Assembly (NCBI RefSeq): GCF_014205875.1
Contig: NZ_JACHEN010000015.1
Span: 56,594 to 120,593 of the forward strand
From: Anaerosolibacter carboniphilus
GTDB lineage: Bacteria; Bacillota; Clostridia; Peptostreptococcales; Thermotaleaceae
Direction of reading: 5' to 3'
DNA: 64,000 nt
Part shown: in pieces, positions 48,692 through 57,487 of the stretch
Layout of the letters: every line of letters starts with the position of its first letter
Position numbering within the stretch: the stretch's first letter is position 1
Made by a program: the position numbers and the translations under genes
Notes under the pieces: model-generated
The model's database searches: none
What the model was told of the DNA's origin: nothing
Seen by the model: only the letters and a program-made list of their open reading frames with translations

Positions 48692-49507
48692 ATGAACAGC
48701 AAAATTGGGTTTATAGGTGCAGGGAATATGACTTATGCAATCGTTAGCGGGCTAGTAAACAGTTATCCCGATGATAAACAGAATATATATGTAAGCAGTA
48801 GAACAGTTGAAAAAGCAGAAATTTTTTGTAAAGAATTTGATGTTTCTCTAGCAGTAAATAACCGTGATTTGGTTAAAAACTGTGAAATTATTGTTTTAGC
48901 CGTTAAACCTGTAAAATACGAGGAAGTATTGAATGAGATTAAAGATATAGTTACATCTAAGCATGTTATTGTCTCATTAGCTGCTGGGATCGAAATAAAA
49001 TATATTGAGCAATTCTTTGATGAACCAACCAAGATTGTTAGAACGATGCCTAATACACCTGTGCTGGTGGGTGCAGGTATGACTGCAGTTACAAAAAATG
49101 ATCACCTTAGTCAAGAGGATTTAGAAGCGGTTTTAAACTTGTTTGAGAGCATTGGAAGGGTAGATGTTATCGATGAAAGTTTAATGGATAGTATACCTGC
49201 CATCAGTGGAAGCAGTCCAGCCTATGTCTATATATTTATTGAAGCCCTGGCCGACGGTGGGGTACTCCAAGGTTTGTCCCGAGAAAAGGCTTACAAATAT
49301 GCAGCTCAAGCTGTATTAGGGGCAGCTAAAATGGTACTGGAAAAAGAAAAGCATCCCGGAGAGTTGAAAGATATGGTGTGTTCGCCTGCCGGCGCAACCA
49401 TTGAAGCCGTATATTCCTTAGAAAAAAGCAATTTCCGAGGAGCGGTCATTCGAGCTATGAATGCATGCACTGAGAAGGTAAAGCAAATGGGTAAAATGAA
49501 AGATTAA
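48692..49507 (+). CDS. proC: Pyrroline-5-carboxylate reductase
   Basis: Last step of proline synthesis: reduces P5C to proline. 271 residues with the NAD(P) motif IGFIGAGNMTYAIVSGL at the start and the signature GSSPAYVYIFIEALADGGVLQGL near 170. It completes the T-box-controlled proABC set. GAGGTGG precedes the ATG. Confidence 0.95.
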   Translation: MNSKIGFIGAGNMTYAIVSGLVNSYPDDKQNIYVSSRTVEKAEIFCKEFDVSLAVNNRDLVKNCEIIVLAVKPVKYEEVLNEIKDIVTSKHVIVSLAAGIEIKYIEQFFDEPTKIVRTMPNTPVLVGAGMTAVTKNDHLSQEDLEAVLNLFESIGRVDVIDESLMDSIPAISGSSPAYVYIFIEALADGGVLQGLSREKAYKYAAQAVLGAAKMVLEKEKHPGELKDMVCSPAGATIEAVYSLEKSNFRGAVIRAMNACTEKVKQMGKMKD

Positions 49508-49524
49508 AAGGTAGGGTGGAATAA

Positions 49525-49713
49525 ATGATTCGTGTAAATGGAAAAGAAATGCAATGTATGCCATTACATTCGATTTTAACGCAATTTAAAACATCCCTGC
49601 CAGTGATTGCCATAATGCTTAACGGCAACATGATCTTACAGGATGCATATAATGATACAACTATTCAAGACGGAGATGAAATAAAAATAATCTACCCTAT
49701 TATTGGTGGATAA
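49525..49713 (+). CDS. Second ThiS/MoaD-like ubiquitin-fold protein
   Basis: 62 residues with the same plan as the protein at 45918: VNGKEM near the start, an IMLNGNMIL centre, and DGDEIKIIYPIIGG at the end with the terminal GG. It starts 17 bp after proC behind AGGGTGG and precedes a bidirectional terminator, so it is probably the last gene of the proABC transcript. Its function there is unexplained; thiamine or molybdopterin sulfur transfer is the family role. Confidence 0.8.
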   Translation: MIRVNGKEMQCMPLHSILTQFKTSLPVIAIMLNGNMILQDAYNDTTIQDGDEIKIIYPIIGG

Positions 49714-49722
49714 GAAGCTTAT

Positions 49723-49764
49723 GTAAAGGGCCATGAAAACGCAATGATTTTCATGACCCTTTAC
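49723..49764. terminator. Bidirectional terminator between the proABC operon and uvsE
   Basis: Stem of 17 bp (49723-49739 with 49748-49764, one mismatch) lying between convergent genes; A- and T-rich flanks serve both strands. Confidence 0.9.
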
Positions 49765-49779
49765 TATTAAAAAATATTT

Positions 49780-50745
49780 TCATATTTCGAAAGAAGCGTC
49801 ACTAATGAAATGAATGTTTTCAAAGTTCTTTAAATCAGCCATAAGCTGCAAAAGCGCTTTGTCTTTATTTTTGGCTTCGATCATAACATCAAAATCTTGG
49901 TTTGTTTTTTTCGCGATCCTGAGAAAGTTGTAAAAGAAATTTATATCTACATAGTCAGCGTGGGCTCGTACATTTTTCTCACATTTAGGACTTGATATAT
50001 GAATCTTTGGCGGTAAATCCTGCCTATTCCAAGTACTGAAAATATCCTCAAGTAAACCGTCTATGTGCTCTCCATTATTATTACACCAGTGATGATGAAT
50101 GTCTAATACCATGGGGGCTTCGATTTGTTTACATATATCTAACACTTCGCGGGCGGTATAGACCTTATCATCATTTTCTAAAATGATTCTATCCCGAATA
50201 TGGAAGGGGAGATTCATAAAGTTTTCAGTAAATCGATCAATTGCCTTAAGCTTACTATCATAGACTCCGCCTATATGTAGCACCAATTTACCCATTTTGG
50301 TGGAAAGGCCCATGGCATCCATGATACGTCCATGATACTCCAGGTCTTTGATAGAGGAAGCAAGAATTTCTTTTTTAGGACTATTTAGAATTGTGAAATG
50401 GTCTGGGTGTGCGCTGATACGCATACCATTTTTTTTGATAAAATCTCCAATATCAAGAAATTCATCATGAAAATCAGCTATATAATCCCATTGCATCACA
50501 TCGGGATGGGTTGCTAATGGGATTAGTTTGGAGGTTAATCGATAAATTTTTATATCATGGGCATTAGCATGAATTAGTATTCTTTTCGTGTTATTCAAAT
50601 TTTTTCTCACCAAGGAATGTAAACGATACAACCTAATTTCAGGATCTGCCGGTAGGTTGGTGTAGCTTTTATAAGTAAGGGTTTTATTAGGTGAAGCATC
50701 ATGGAGTAATAGAGAGAGTGCAACAAAGCCAAGACGAACCAACAT
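49780..50745 (-). CDS. uvsE: UV DNA damage endonuclease UvsE/UvdE
   Basis: Nicks DNA immediately 5' to UV photoproducts to start alternative excision repair. About 321 residues, TIM-barrel family. It begins LVRLGFVALSLLLHDASPNKT, and carries the metal-ligand segments HPDHFTIL, LHIGGVYDSK, ENDDKVY, LDIHHHWCN and HISS. Common in spore-forming Firmicutes. A TTG 6 bp upstream is in frame; AAAGGA suits the ATG at 50745. Confidence 0.92.
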   Translation of the reverse strand: MLVRLGFVALSLLLHDASPNKTLTYKSYTNLPADPEIRLYRLHSLVRKNLNNTKRILIHANAHDIKIYRLTSKLIPLATHPDVMQWDYIADFHDEFLDIGDFIKKNGMRISAHPDHFTILNSPKKEILASSIKDLEYHGRIMDAMGLSTKMGKLVLHIGGVYDSKLKAIDRFTENFMNLPFHIRDRIILENDDKVYTAREVLDICKQIEAPMVLDIHHHWCNNNGEHIDGLLEDIFSTWNRQDLPPKIHISSPKCEKNVRAHADYVDINFFYNFLRIAKKTNQDFDVMIEAKNKDKALLQLMADLKNFENIHFISDASFEI

Positions 50746-51125
50746 ATCCAATATTCCTTTCGTTGTAATATTATTAATATCAAAATGAAGATGACACAGA
50801 AAACGACAAGAAACAGCAAAACATCCGATGTATCAAATGAGATGTATTATCAAATAAGAGATAGAAAAATGTCGATCAATTTACGAAGATTTTCGTATAA
50901 GGATAAACATAAGAATTTTAGCATATCATTTTTTATCTGTTTAAGCGATGATTCTTTTACGATTTCTAAGATACGCGTCTATAGATATATTACTAGCATA
51001 GCATGTGCATATTTAGATAAATTATGAATATAGTATTTAAAATTACTCTAAAGTTCAGATGTAAACAACAAAAAAAGTTCAGGATATTACAGGATATTAA
51101 ACGAATCATTTAAATAATTTAATGG
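50746..51125. other. Intergenic, uvsE to the 51.1-kb inverted repeat
   Basis: AT-rich, divergent from uvsE. An 80-codon open frame at 50785-51027 (+) lacks a ribosome site and overlaps the uvsE promoter region; not called. A short direct repeat (AGGATATTA twice, near 51081-51098) is present. Nothing else recognised. Confidence 0.5.
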
Positions 51126-51207
51126 GTTGTGCTAGTTGATTTTATTTGCTAGTTTTACAAGCCTAGAGTTTGTAAGCTTATTGCAAATTGAATCAAACTA
51201 GCACAAC
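51126..51207. repeat. Large inverted repeat/stem-loop next to the collagen-like gene
   Basis: Arms of about 25 bp starting GTTGTGCTAGTT and ending AACTAGCACAAC, with an inner TTACAA/TTGTAA pair, folding about 82 nt into one long stem-loop. It lies just after the minus-strand gene at 51211 and could be its terminator, although no T-run follows. Confidence 0.75.
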
Positions 51208-51210
51208 ATG

Positions 51211-51777
51211 TTAGCTTAGCTTAATGATTTTTATTGAAGAATTTGTGCCTGTTATGTTGCCCACGGATGTAGTATATGCAGGCAACAGAACAGTATCGGG
51301 TCCTGTATTTCTGATCCTAATGGTTGCAGGTGCATTCGTGACTGTAAAAATTGTTTGAAGTGTTAAGATGCTATCTTCTGCTCTATGGGTGGCACCTGGG
51401 ATTGAAAGATTCTCTAAATATACGGATACTGTCATGTTGTTATTGGTAGGAAAGGTTATGAATGTTAATTCATAGACACCAGGCTGTAGAATAACGATTT
51501 GATCTGTATCTGTAGTAGTTGAATGTTGATATACATCTGTAGATATAGGCCCATTTGTATTGAAAAGAATATAGGAACCACTGGCTACTTCTTGACTAGT
51601 AGTTTTGTATATATACGCGTATTTGTTTAATCCTGGAGGTCCTGCTGGTCCTTGAGGTCCTTGAGGTCCTGGAGGACCAGCGGGGCCTGGAGGGCATTTC
51701 TTGCAGCAGTTCTTGCGACAAGGGTCTTGTCTAGAGCCTTGACTTGAAAGAGACTGAAAATATTTTTCTTTGCTCAT
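51211..51777 (-). CDS. Collagen-like (GXY repeat) spore-surface glycoprotein candidate
   Basis: About 188 residues. A short N-terminus with a cysteine-rich patch (CRKNCCKKC, about 20-28) leads into a short triple-helix tract of about seven GPP/GPA/GPQ triplets, and then a beta-rich C-terminal domain of about 135 residues. The layout resembles BclA/exosporium collagen-like proteins with a C1q/TNF-like head. GGGG precedes the ATG at 51777; a GTG 9 bp upstream is in frame. Spore location is inferred from the family. Confidence 0.8.
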   Translation of the reverse strand: MSKEKYFQSLSSQGSRQDPCRKNCCKKCPPGPAGPPGPQGPQGPAGPPGLNKYAYIYKTTSQEVASGSYILFNTNGPISTDVYQHSTTTDTDQIVILQPGVYELTFITFPTNNNMTVSVYLENLSIPGATHRAEDSILTLQTIFTVTNAPATIRIRNTGPDTVLLPAYTTSVGNITGTNSSIKIIKLS

Positions 51778-52206
51778 ATTATGCACCCCGTTTCATTTCT
51801 TGATTTATAAGCTATTTCGGCAATAGATTGTACAATTCATGCAAATCGTATTTATGCAAACTGTTTTGGCTTACTTACACTATCATTTTCAGGACCTACT
51901 ATAATATATTAAGCTTGGCAACAATTGGTTACTGCGCTCATATTAGAATAGAAAGATTATCTGACAGAACTCATTTCAATAGAACACGTAGTAGATTACA
52001 TGCAATATGGAATTTAAGCTCTGGCTGTGACACCTTACAAGGAAACTGTCTGAATATTTACATTTTAATTCTATATTGATATTATATAATCAGAAATAAT
52101 GCAAAAAGTGGAATACACTCTAAAGGGAGAGTTCCTATTAGGATTCATAAGCTTGAATAAAAATCAAGATGGAGGAATACTAAAAAAGGGTGAGGGAGAT
52201 GTAATT
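51778..52206. other. Intergenic between the collagen-like gene and the SIR2 gene
   Basis: AT-rich and low in coding signal. An 83-codon frame at 51828-52079 has no ribosome site. TATAAT at 52085 may be the -10 of the SIR2 gene. No repeat or RNA recognised. Confidence 0.4.
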
Positions 52207-53730
52207 ATGCCAAGAAAAATATCTTTATTCTTTGGTGCGGGAGCAGAGCTTTCTTATGGATTGCCGTCTGGAGGTAAATTTGCACTAGATATTTTTAGAA
52301 TGGATTCTAACCCAGATAAGCAAAACTTTAGAGAAATTAGAGACAATTTAAATAAAACTTCTTTTTATGCGACCACTTGGTTGCCTGAGAGCTTTTGGAC
52401 GAAAAATATACAATCATTCGGAAAGCCACATTATGAAGCTTTAGTTAAGGGTAGCTTGGAGAATAAGGGGTATAAAATATTACAATACTTAGATAACTTC
52501 GATGAGAATGTTGGTAGAATAATTGAAAGAATGAGGAGTTCGGCAATAGATATTAATGAAAAATTTGCAGAGGTTACAGGCATTGAAGTAGGACAAGTTA
52601 TCTATTCACACAATATTAGGTTATCTAATTTGATGGGGGATCACAATGGACTATTTGGTAGTCATTATTTTTCAGCTTTTATAAAGGTTCTGGAAACAGA
52701 AGGTATGGAGCATAGTTTTAAAATGAATATGCAAAAAATAGTTAAATCAATACTGGAATTGTTAATAGGTTCTTGTGGAGAAAATCTTATCAGATGCCTA
52801 AATGAAGGCATCTTTGAGAGAAATATCGATACTATTGATGTATTTGATGATATAGGTGGAATTTTTTCATTAGATTATAAAAGAGTAGGTATTAGTGGTT
52901 TGGAATATATTATTGATTCTGAAGAAGTTACTCTAGATCATACAACTAATTCCAAAACGGTTATTATTGAATTTGGTAAGATGATTTTGGAAGATATATT
53001 TTCCCAAGCATTAGATTATCAAGAATTGATAGATAATAACTGGCGATACGTGTATTCACCTAAAACAGATTGGGCCAAGTTCTGTAGGATAATAATCTTT
53101 TTAAATACAGCAAAACGATATATTCAAAGCATAGCAGATGAGCACAGAGAGAGATGTCTAAGTGGGCCCGGTTATTATCATGATGTAGCTGCCCTAATAG
53201 GAGTGTTTGACATAAAATCGGTTGGGACTACGAACTATAATACATTTATCCAAGATGTGATTGGAACTGAGGTACACTTTCTTAATGGCTGTATTAATGA
53301 TATGTATGATCCATACTTAAACCAGATTGTAAGTAGTCAGGATAATACACATATTACTGTCCCATTTTTATTTACTCAAAGTGGAATAAAACCGCTTACT
53401 TCAATAACTATGTCAAAGAGATATGTAAACTTATACGATGAGTTTTCACAGTCGGACATAATTTGCGTAATTGGCTACGGTTTTAATTCTGATGATGGAC
53501 ATATTAATGGCATTTTCCGCTCCCTTATTGAAGAAGAAGGAAAAGAAATTGTTATACTGCATCATTCAAGACACCTTATACAAAATATTGAATCAGTAAA
53601 AAGAGAGTATCAAAAAAAGCTAAGATTAAACTCAATACAGGGTATAAATATTATGGTGGTAGACGATGACCGAAGAATACTAAGTGATCAGTACTGGTTT
53701 GAGAAACTAATAGAAACGTATGATTTATAA
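52207..53730 (+). CDS. Solitary SIR2-domain protein (possible anti-phage NADase)
   Basis: About 507 residues. SIR2 motifs are visible although spread out: the NAD-binding start FFGAGAELSYGLPSGGKFA (residues 8-26), then a large insertion or helical region of about 300 residues, TTNYNTF near 340 (the family's TxNYD), VHFLNGCIND near 355, VPFLFTQSGIKP near 385, and GYGFNSDDGHINGIFRSL near 422. No extra effector domain is apparent. SIR2 proteins of this shape act as NAD-depleting anti-phage effectors in known systems; here that is inference, as no partner gene is adjacent. The ATG at 52207 follows AGGGTGAGGGAG. Confidence 0.75.
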   Translation: MPRKISLFFGAGAELSYGLPSGGKFALDIFRMDSNPDKQNFREIRDNLNKTSFYATTWLPESFWTKNIQSFGKPHYEALVKGSLENKGYKILQYLDNFDENVGRIIERMRSSAIDINEKFAEVTGIEVGQVIYSHNIRLSNLMGDHNGLFGSHYFSAFIKVLETEGMEHSFKMNMQKIVKSILELLIGSCGENLIRCLNEGIFERNIDTIDVFDDIGGIFSLDYKRVGISGLEYIIDSEEVTLDHTTNSKTVIIEFGKMILEDIFSQALDYQELIDNNWRYVYSPKTDWAKFCRIIIFLNTAKRYIQSIADEHRERCLSGPGYYHDVAALIGVFDIKSVGTTNYNTFIQDVIGTEVHFLNGCINDMYDPYLNQIVSSQDNTHITVPFLFTQSGIKPLTSITMSKRYVNLYDEFSQSDIICVIGYGFNSDDGHINGIFRSLIEEEGKEIVILHHSRHLIQNIESVKREYQKKLRLNSIQGINIMVVDDDRRILSDQYWFEKLIETYDL

Positions 53731-53892
53731 CATTGGAGAGGAGTGGAGGACTGCTCCTTTAAATCTTGCTCAATTATAATATGATATTTGAAAAGAGAAC
53801 ATAGCTATTATAGATGGCAATATTTTAAGACTAGTAAAGGAAAATGATGGATATTACTAGCAATCCATTTATAAATAAGCACTGCCTATTAT
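53731..53892. other. Short gap after the SIR2 gene
   Basis: Contains a weak hairpin AGGAG/CTCCT followed by Ts (about 53739-53760) that may terminate the SIR2 transcript, then AT-rich sequence that may be further decayed comM material. Confidence 0.4.
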
Positions 53893-54137
53893 ATAACTGT
53901 ATCAAGCATAGCCTTGATTGGCGGAGGGAGAATGCCTAAGCCCGGAAAAGTGTTACTTATCCATTATGGGGTTCTTTTTTAGATGAACTTCCTGAATTAA
54001 AAAAGGAATATATTGGAAGTGTTGCGGCAACCCATTGAGGATGAAATTGTAACTATATCTAGGGTAAATGGAACATTTACGTATCCCTCTAAATTCATTC
54101 TAGCAGCCAGCATAAATCCTTGTGCATGCGGGACAAA
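53893..54137 (+). pseudogene. comM: Fragment of comM/yifB (Mg-chelatase-like AAA ATPase), frameshifted
   Basis: Reading the plus strand gives, with two frame changes, the central part of YifB/Com[19 protein letters not shown], then [19 protein letters not shown], then VLRQPIEDEIVTISRVNGTF and FILAASINPCACG. Frame is lost at a T6 run near 53975 and again near 54021, and both ends of the gene are missing. In intact proteins these segments surround Walker B. The fragment ends abruptly where a minus-strand ImmA-like fragment begins. Confidence 0.8.
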
Positions 54138-54296
54138 ACAGAGTCTTTCATCGTGCTTAATACTTTCATTGATCAAGATACAATGATAGTCTCCATCATC
54201 ATAATAATACCCAAGGGTGGACTCTGGTAAGGGATAAAAGCTTTTAATTATATGACATTTTGTTATAATGTTCTCTAGTTTTTCTGTTGCAATCAT
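54138..54296 (-). pseudogene. Truncated ImmA/IrrE-like gene fragment
   Basis: The minus strand encodes MIATEKLENIITK..., then LGYYYDDGDYHCILINESI and KHDERL, which resembles the N-terminal half of ImmA/IrrE metallopeptidases just before their HExxH site. After DERL the frame runs into reverse-strand comM sequence, so the catalytic HExxH half is missing. An ATG at 54347 is an alternative start, and TATAAT lies upstream on the minus strand. The open frame continues to 53997 only because it reads antisense comM. Confidence 0.55.
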
Positions 54297-54522
54297 AGTA
54301 GCATCTTCTAATAGAACATACGTTGTAATTATAACACATTTTTCCAAGTTTCAATATGGACTTATTTAACGTTTATTTAAAGAAAGAACTATCAGCTTAT
54401 ATCCAAAATGTAGGTCCATAGTCTCAAACTAGATAAATATGCCAAGATGTGTAGGAAAATAGAATTAACAATAGAATATAGATTGGTACTTAAATAAATT
54501 ACAACTAAAGGAGGACAAAAGT

Positions 54523-56037
54523 TTGAAGAATTTAAAACAAAACTTAGCTTTAATGTTAACACTAGCTCTATTAATATCATTTGTGCCAGTGACTGATGTT
54601 AACGCTGCATCTGCGAAGCTACCATTAGGTGTGGAGGAAAAGTTGAAGGATGCGATAGTATTATTTCTTGGAAGCTCAAAAGCTATAGTAAACGGACAAG
54701 ATGCAAATGTTGATTCTACAAATCCAGAAGTAAAACCGGTTATGATTAACAGTAGAACCTTGGTGCCAGTAAGATTCATTTCTGAAGCCTTAGGTGCGAA
54801 AGTAGATTGGGATGGAAGCACTTCTACCATTACAGTTAGCTCTGATGATAAAGTAATCAAACTAAAACTAGGAAATAAGTCTATAAATATTAATGGTAAA
54901 AATGAAGCGTTAGAAGTAGCAGCGCAGTCTATTAACAATAGGTCTTTTATTCCATTGAGAGCGCTAACAAATGCTTTAGGAAAGCAATTGTTCTATGATA
55001 GAGGATTAATTATTATTAGTAATGTAGATAAGATTTTAGATACTACGAAAGATAAAGCCGTTATTGATGAGATTATTGCATTATTTACTGGGCAAGTTAG
55101 TGAAAACAATAATTCTAATAGTTTAAAGAGCAACAATTCAGCAGCTGCTAATAATACAAATAAAATAACGAACGGCAGATTTGCTGTACAGCAAGGGGAA
55201 TGGATATACTATGTAACCCGTGATAAATTTACATTTAAGCTATATAAAATGAAGGATGATGGATCAGATAAAACCAGCTTAAAGAATGAGCGAACTTCAG
55301 GCATCGTAGTCGCAGGAGACTGGATTTACTTTCCACATGGCGCGGATAGCAACTTATATAAGATTAAGACAGATGGTACTGATTTAACAAAGCTAAGTGA
55401 TGATAAAGCTCAGTATATTAGCGTATATAACGGCTGGATATATTATTGTAATCGGAGCGATGAGTATAAGCTATATAAAATCAAAACTGATGGGACTCAA
55501 AGAACTAAGGTAAGTGATGATGATAGCAGCTATATTACAGTTGCAGGTGACTGGGTATATTACTCAACTGGTAGCAGTCATAATTCTAAAATTTATAGAA
55601 TAAAGACTGATGGAACTAGCAAAGAAATCATCAATGAAAATGGTGTAAGGGAATTCAAGGTTGATGGAGAATGGATATACTATATAGACACCTCTAACAA
55701 TAGATTTTATGGGGATATTGCCAAAATGAAATTAGATGGCTCACAAAAAACCATAATAACCAAGACTTATGCATTTGACATTAGGGTATCTGGAGATTGG
55801 GTGTATTATACACAGTACGATGAAAGCAAGAAATCGGATGATGGAGGTGCTATTTATAAGGTTAAGAAAGATGGGTCAGATAAAACTTTAGTAGTAGATG
55901 CGACATGTAGACTTGAGGATATAACAGATAATTGGATTTACTATATGATAATGCAGAGAATTGATGGTGCTAATATATACTCAGTGCTGCATCGTGTGAA
56001 GCTTGATGGTTCAAATGCACAAGAAATTGGATTTTAG
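54523..56037 (+). CDS. Secreted protein: copper-amine-oxidase-like N-domain plus DUF5050 beta-propeller
   Basis: 504 residues. A signal peptide (about 1-28, cleavage near VNA-AS) leads to a stalk-like domain of the copper amine oxidase N-terminal type: VNGQDANVDS, SRTLVPVRFISEALGAKVDWDG and NNRSFIPLRALTNALGKQLFYD. A low-complexity Asn/Ser linker (about 195-215) is followed by about six beta-propeller blades of the form GDWIYYxxxxxxxLYKIKTDGTxxTKLSDD. Both modules are common in clostridial cell-surface proteins; the ligand is unknown. TTG start follows AAAGGAGG by 7 nt. Confidence 0.87.
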   Translation: MKNLKQNLALMLTLALLISFVPVTDVNAASAKLPLGVEEKLKDAIVLFLGSSKAIVNGQDANVDSTNPEVKPVMINSRTLVPVRFISEALGAKVDWDGSTSTITVSSDDKVIKLKLGNKSININGKNEALEVAAQSINNRSFIPLRALTNALGKQLFYDRGLIIISNVDKILDTTKDKAVIDEIIALFTGQVSENNNSNSLKSNNSAAANNTNKITNGRFAVQQGEWIYYVTRDKFTFKLYKMKDDGSDKTSLKNERTSGIVVAGDWIYFPHGADSNLYKIKTDGTDLTKLSDDKAQYISVYNGWIYYCNRSDEYKLYKIKTDGTQRTKVSDDDSSYITVAGDWVYYSTGSSHNSKIYRIKTDGTSKEIINENGVREFKVDGEWIYYIDTSNNRFYGDIAKMKLDGSQKTIITKTYAFDIRVSGDWVYYTQYDESKKSDDGGAIYKVKKDGSDKTLVVDATCRLEDITDNWIYYMIMQRIDGANIYSVLHRVKLDGSNAQEIGF

Positions 56038-56039
56038 TC

Positions 56040-56071
56040 AAACAGCTCCTAGACGTGTCTAGGAGCTGTTT
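56040..56071. terminator. Terminator after the DUF5050 gene
   Basis: Near-perfect palindrome with 15-bp arms (AAACAGCTCCTAGAC and its complement); overlaps the end of the gene. May serve both directions, since the next gene is convergent. Confidence 0.8.
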
Positions 56072-56109
56072 CAATTCTCTAGTAATTTGTTATGATAAGC
56101 TCTTCAAAT

Positions 56110-56138
56110 CCAAATCTATAGAATTATTTACACTCTCA
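56110..56138 (+). repeat. Short repeat, copy 1 (29 bp)
   Basis: Contains CTATAGAATTATTTACACTC, found exactly again at 60312-60331; the surrounding 29 bp differ at two positions. It resembles the terminal repeat of IS256-type elements, which is inference from memory. Confidence 0.6.
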
Positions 56139-56161
56139 AACAGTTGTAAAACAGGCTTCTT

Positions 56162-56911
56162 CTAATTATTATATTGCCTTTGAATTTCTTCATCTCCGTA
56201 GACATTAAGATTTTCTATTAAAAGCATTTCTTGTTTTGAATAGGCCAACTGGTCCTTTCTTAATTCCAAACTATAGCCTAATCCCCCTTTATCTTTACTA
56301 TTATGTTCACGGTAATCAAATATATATTCATCTATAGTAAACCCCTTTTCTTTAAGGGTTTCCTTTGCAGTGTAGCAAAGCTCAACAAACTCATGTTTAA
56401 ATATCTGTTCTCCTTCAAAATTTAGGATGACAGAATAGGGCTCATCTACTTGAGAAGAATATTCGGTATCTATTGGGTATTTATCTTTTTCAATATATAT
56501 AACCACAGTAACTTCAGATAATTGTGGTATCTTTTCACTTAAGACCTCAGTTATGCTAGTTCTTAAACTATTAGCAAATCTTTCACTTAATTCATGATCT
56601 TTAGCATATTTGTCAATGTACTGATCAAAAAAAATCTTTCTACCTCCTTTTTTTATTCCTATTTGAAAGCCTATATCCTCATTGCCCTGTGAATAAATAT
56701 TTGCTACATACAGTTTAGATTTAAATTCAAAATTTACACTATCAATTTCGAGATGTTTTCCAGGATACTGGTTACTAATATAATTATTGATTCTTGACGT
56801 TGCAAGATACTTAGTTATGGGATCACCATAAAATTCACTGCGAGTATAATATACTACTATAAATAGAAGAGTGATTATAAAAATAAGAAAAATTCTGGTT
56901 TTTATTTTCAT
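56162..56911 (-). CDS. Membrane-anchored hypothetical protein (YfjL-like)
   Basis: 249 residues with an N-terminal membrane anchor (about 5-25) and an otherwise soluble, charged extracytoplasmic domain. The segment NNYISNQYPGKHLEIDSVNFEFKS... begins like Bacillus YfjL-type proteins (short helix, then YPG). No catalytic motif is seen. GTAGGAGGCA precedes the ATG on the minus strand. Convergent with the DUF5050 gene, and separate from everything to its right. Confidence 0.7.
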   Translation of the reverse strand: MKIKTRIFLIFIITLLFIVVYYTRSEFYGDPITKYLATSRINNYISNQYPGKHLEIDSVNFEFKSKLYVANIYSQGNEDIGFQIGIKKGGRKIFFDQYIDKYAKDHELSERFANSLRTSITEVLSEKIPQLSEVTVVIYIEKDKYPIDTEYSSQVDEPYSVILNFEGEQIFKHEFVELCYTAKETLKEKGFTIDEYIFDYREHNSKDKGGLGYSLELRKDQLAYSKQEMLLIENLNVYGDEEIQRQYNN

Positions 56912-57178
56912 TTTCAGTGCCTCCTACATTTAATGGTAAATATGAAGCATAACAATTATACCATTTTTTACTATATATGAAATTGCATAAAATCTATAAA
57001 TATATCTAATAGTGAAGATAGCTATATGTTTCATCCTAATCCATCATGAGGGAAATGAGAATGAACACTGCGTTTTCCTAGATATGAAGATATAATTTAT
57101 AAAATCTAGAGGGAAAAATGAGTTAGGCCTTGTGAGTGAGTGTATTTCTTAGACTTTAAAATAATTTTGTGGCAAGTT
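56912..57178. other. Intergenic, upstream of the YfjL-like gene
   Basis: AT-rich and without coding potential that can be supported; ends at hairpin repeat copy A. Confidence 0.4.
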
Positions 57179-57283
57179 AAATAGAACTCCTATCTGCATA
57201 GAAACCACCGCAGATAGGAGTTTTCCATATAGCTTGAATTTAATGCTTAAGGTACTTTTTTTATTTTGATGACAGAATACGAC
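57179..57283 (+). repeat. Hairpin repeat, copy A
   Basis: Core hairpin ACTCCTATCTGC/GCAGATAGGAGT (57186-57197, 57210-57221) followed by TTTT, then a tail with TGCTTAAGGTAC and ATGACAGAATACGAC. The core matches copies B, C and D; the ATGACA tail matches copy D. The hairpin plus Ts also looks like a terminator. Confidence 0.85.
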
Positions 57284-57487
57284 AATGCTTCAGCCTCATA
57301 CAAGCTAAAATAGAAATTGAATGAAGAATTCGTGGTACTAGAGGGCTTGGAAGAGTTGTGTGGCATTAACGATCATCATAGGGATATTAAGCTACAGCAG
57401 CTTAATGATCACTAAAGTTGTTTAACGATCACCCAGAATGAGATCAATGATGCCTATATAGAGCTGAATCATGAGGGGGAGAAGATA
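57284..57487. other. Intergenic with decayed coding look
   Basis: After ATGACAGAATACGAC the frame soon meets stops. Three copies of TTAAYGATCA occur at about 57366, 57402 and 57422. Possibly a remnant of a mobile-element gene. Confidence 0.35.

Noticed and set aside
50785..51027. 80-codon plus-strand ORF upstream of uvsE
   Set aside because: No ribosome site, low-complexity composition, overlaps the region where uvsE must be transcribed from, and no recognisable family.
52099..52206. Upstream start for the SIR2 protein
   Set aside because: The added 36 residues precede the NAD-binding glycine motif and lack a ribosome site.
53997..54347. 116-codon minus-strand ORF as an intact gene
   Set aside because: Its 3' half is antisense to a clear comM/yifB fragment and the HExxH site is missing, so it is a chimera of two remnants.
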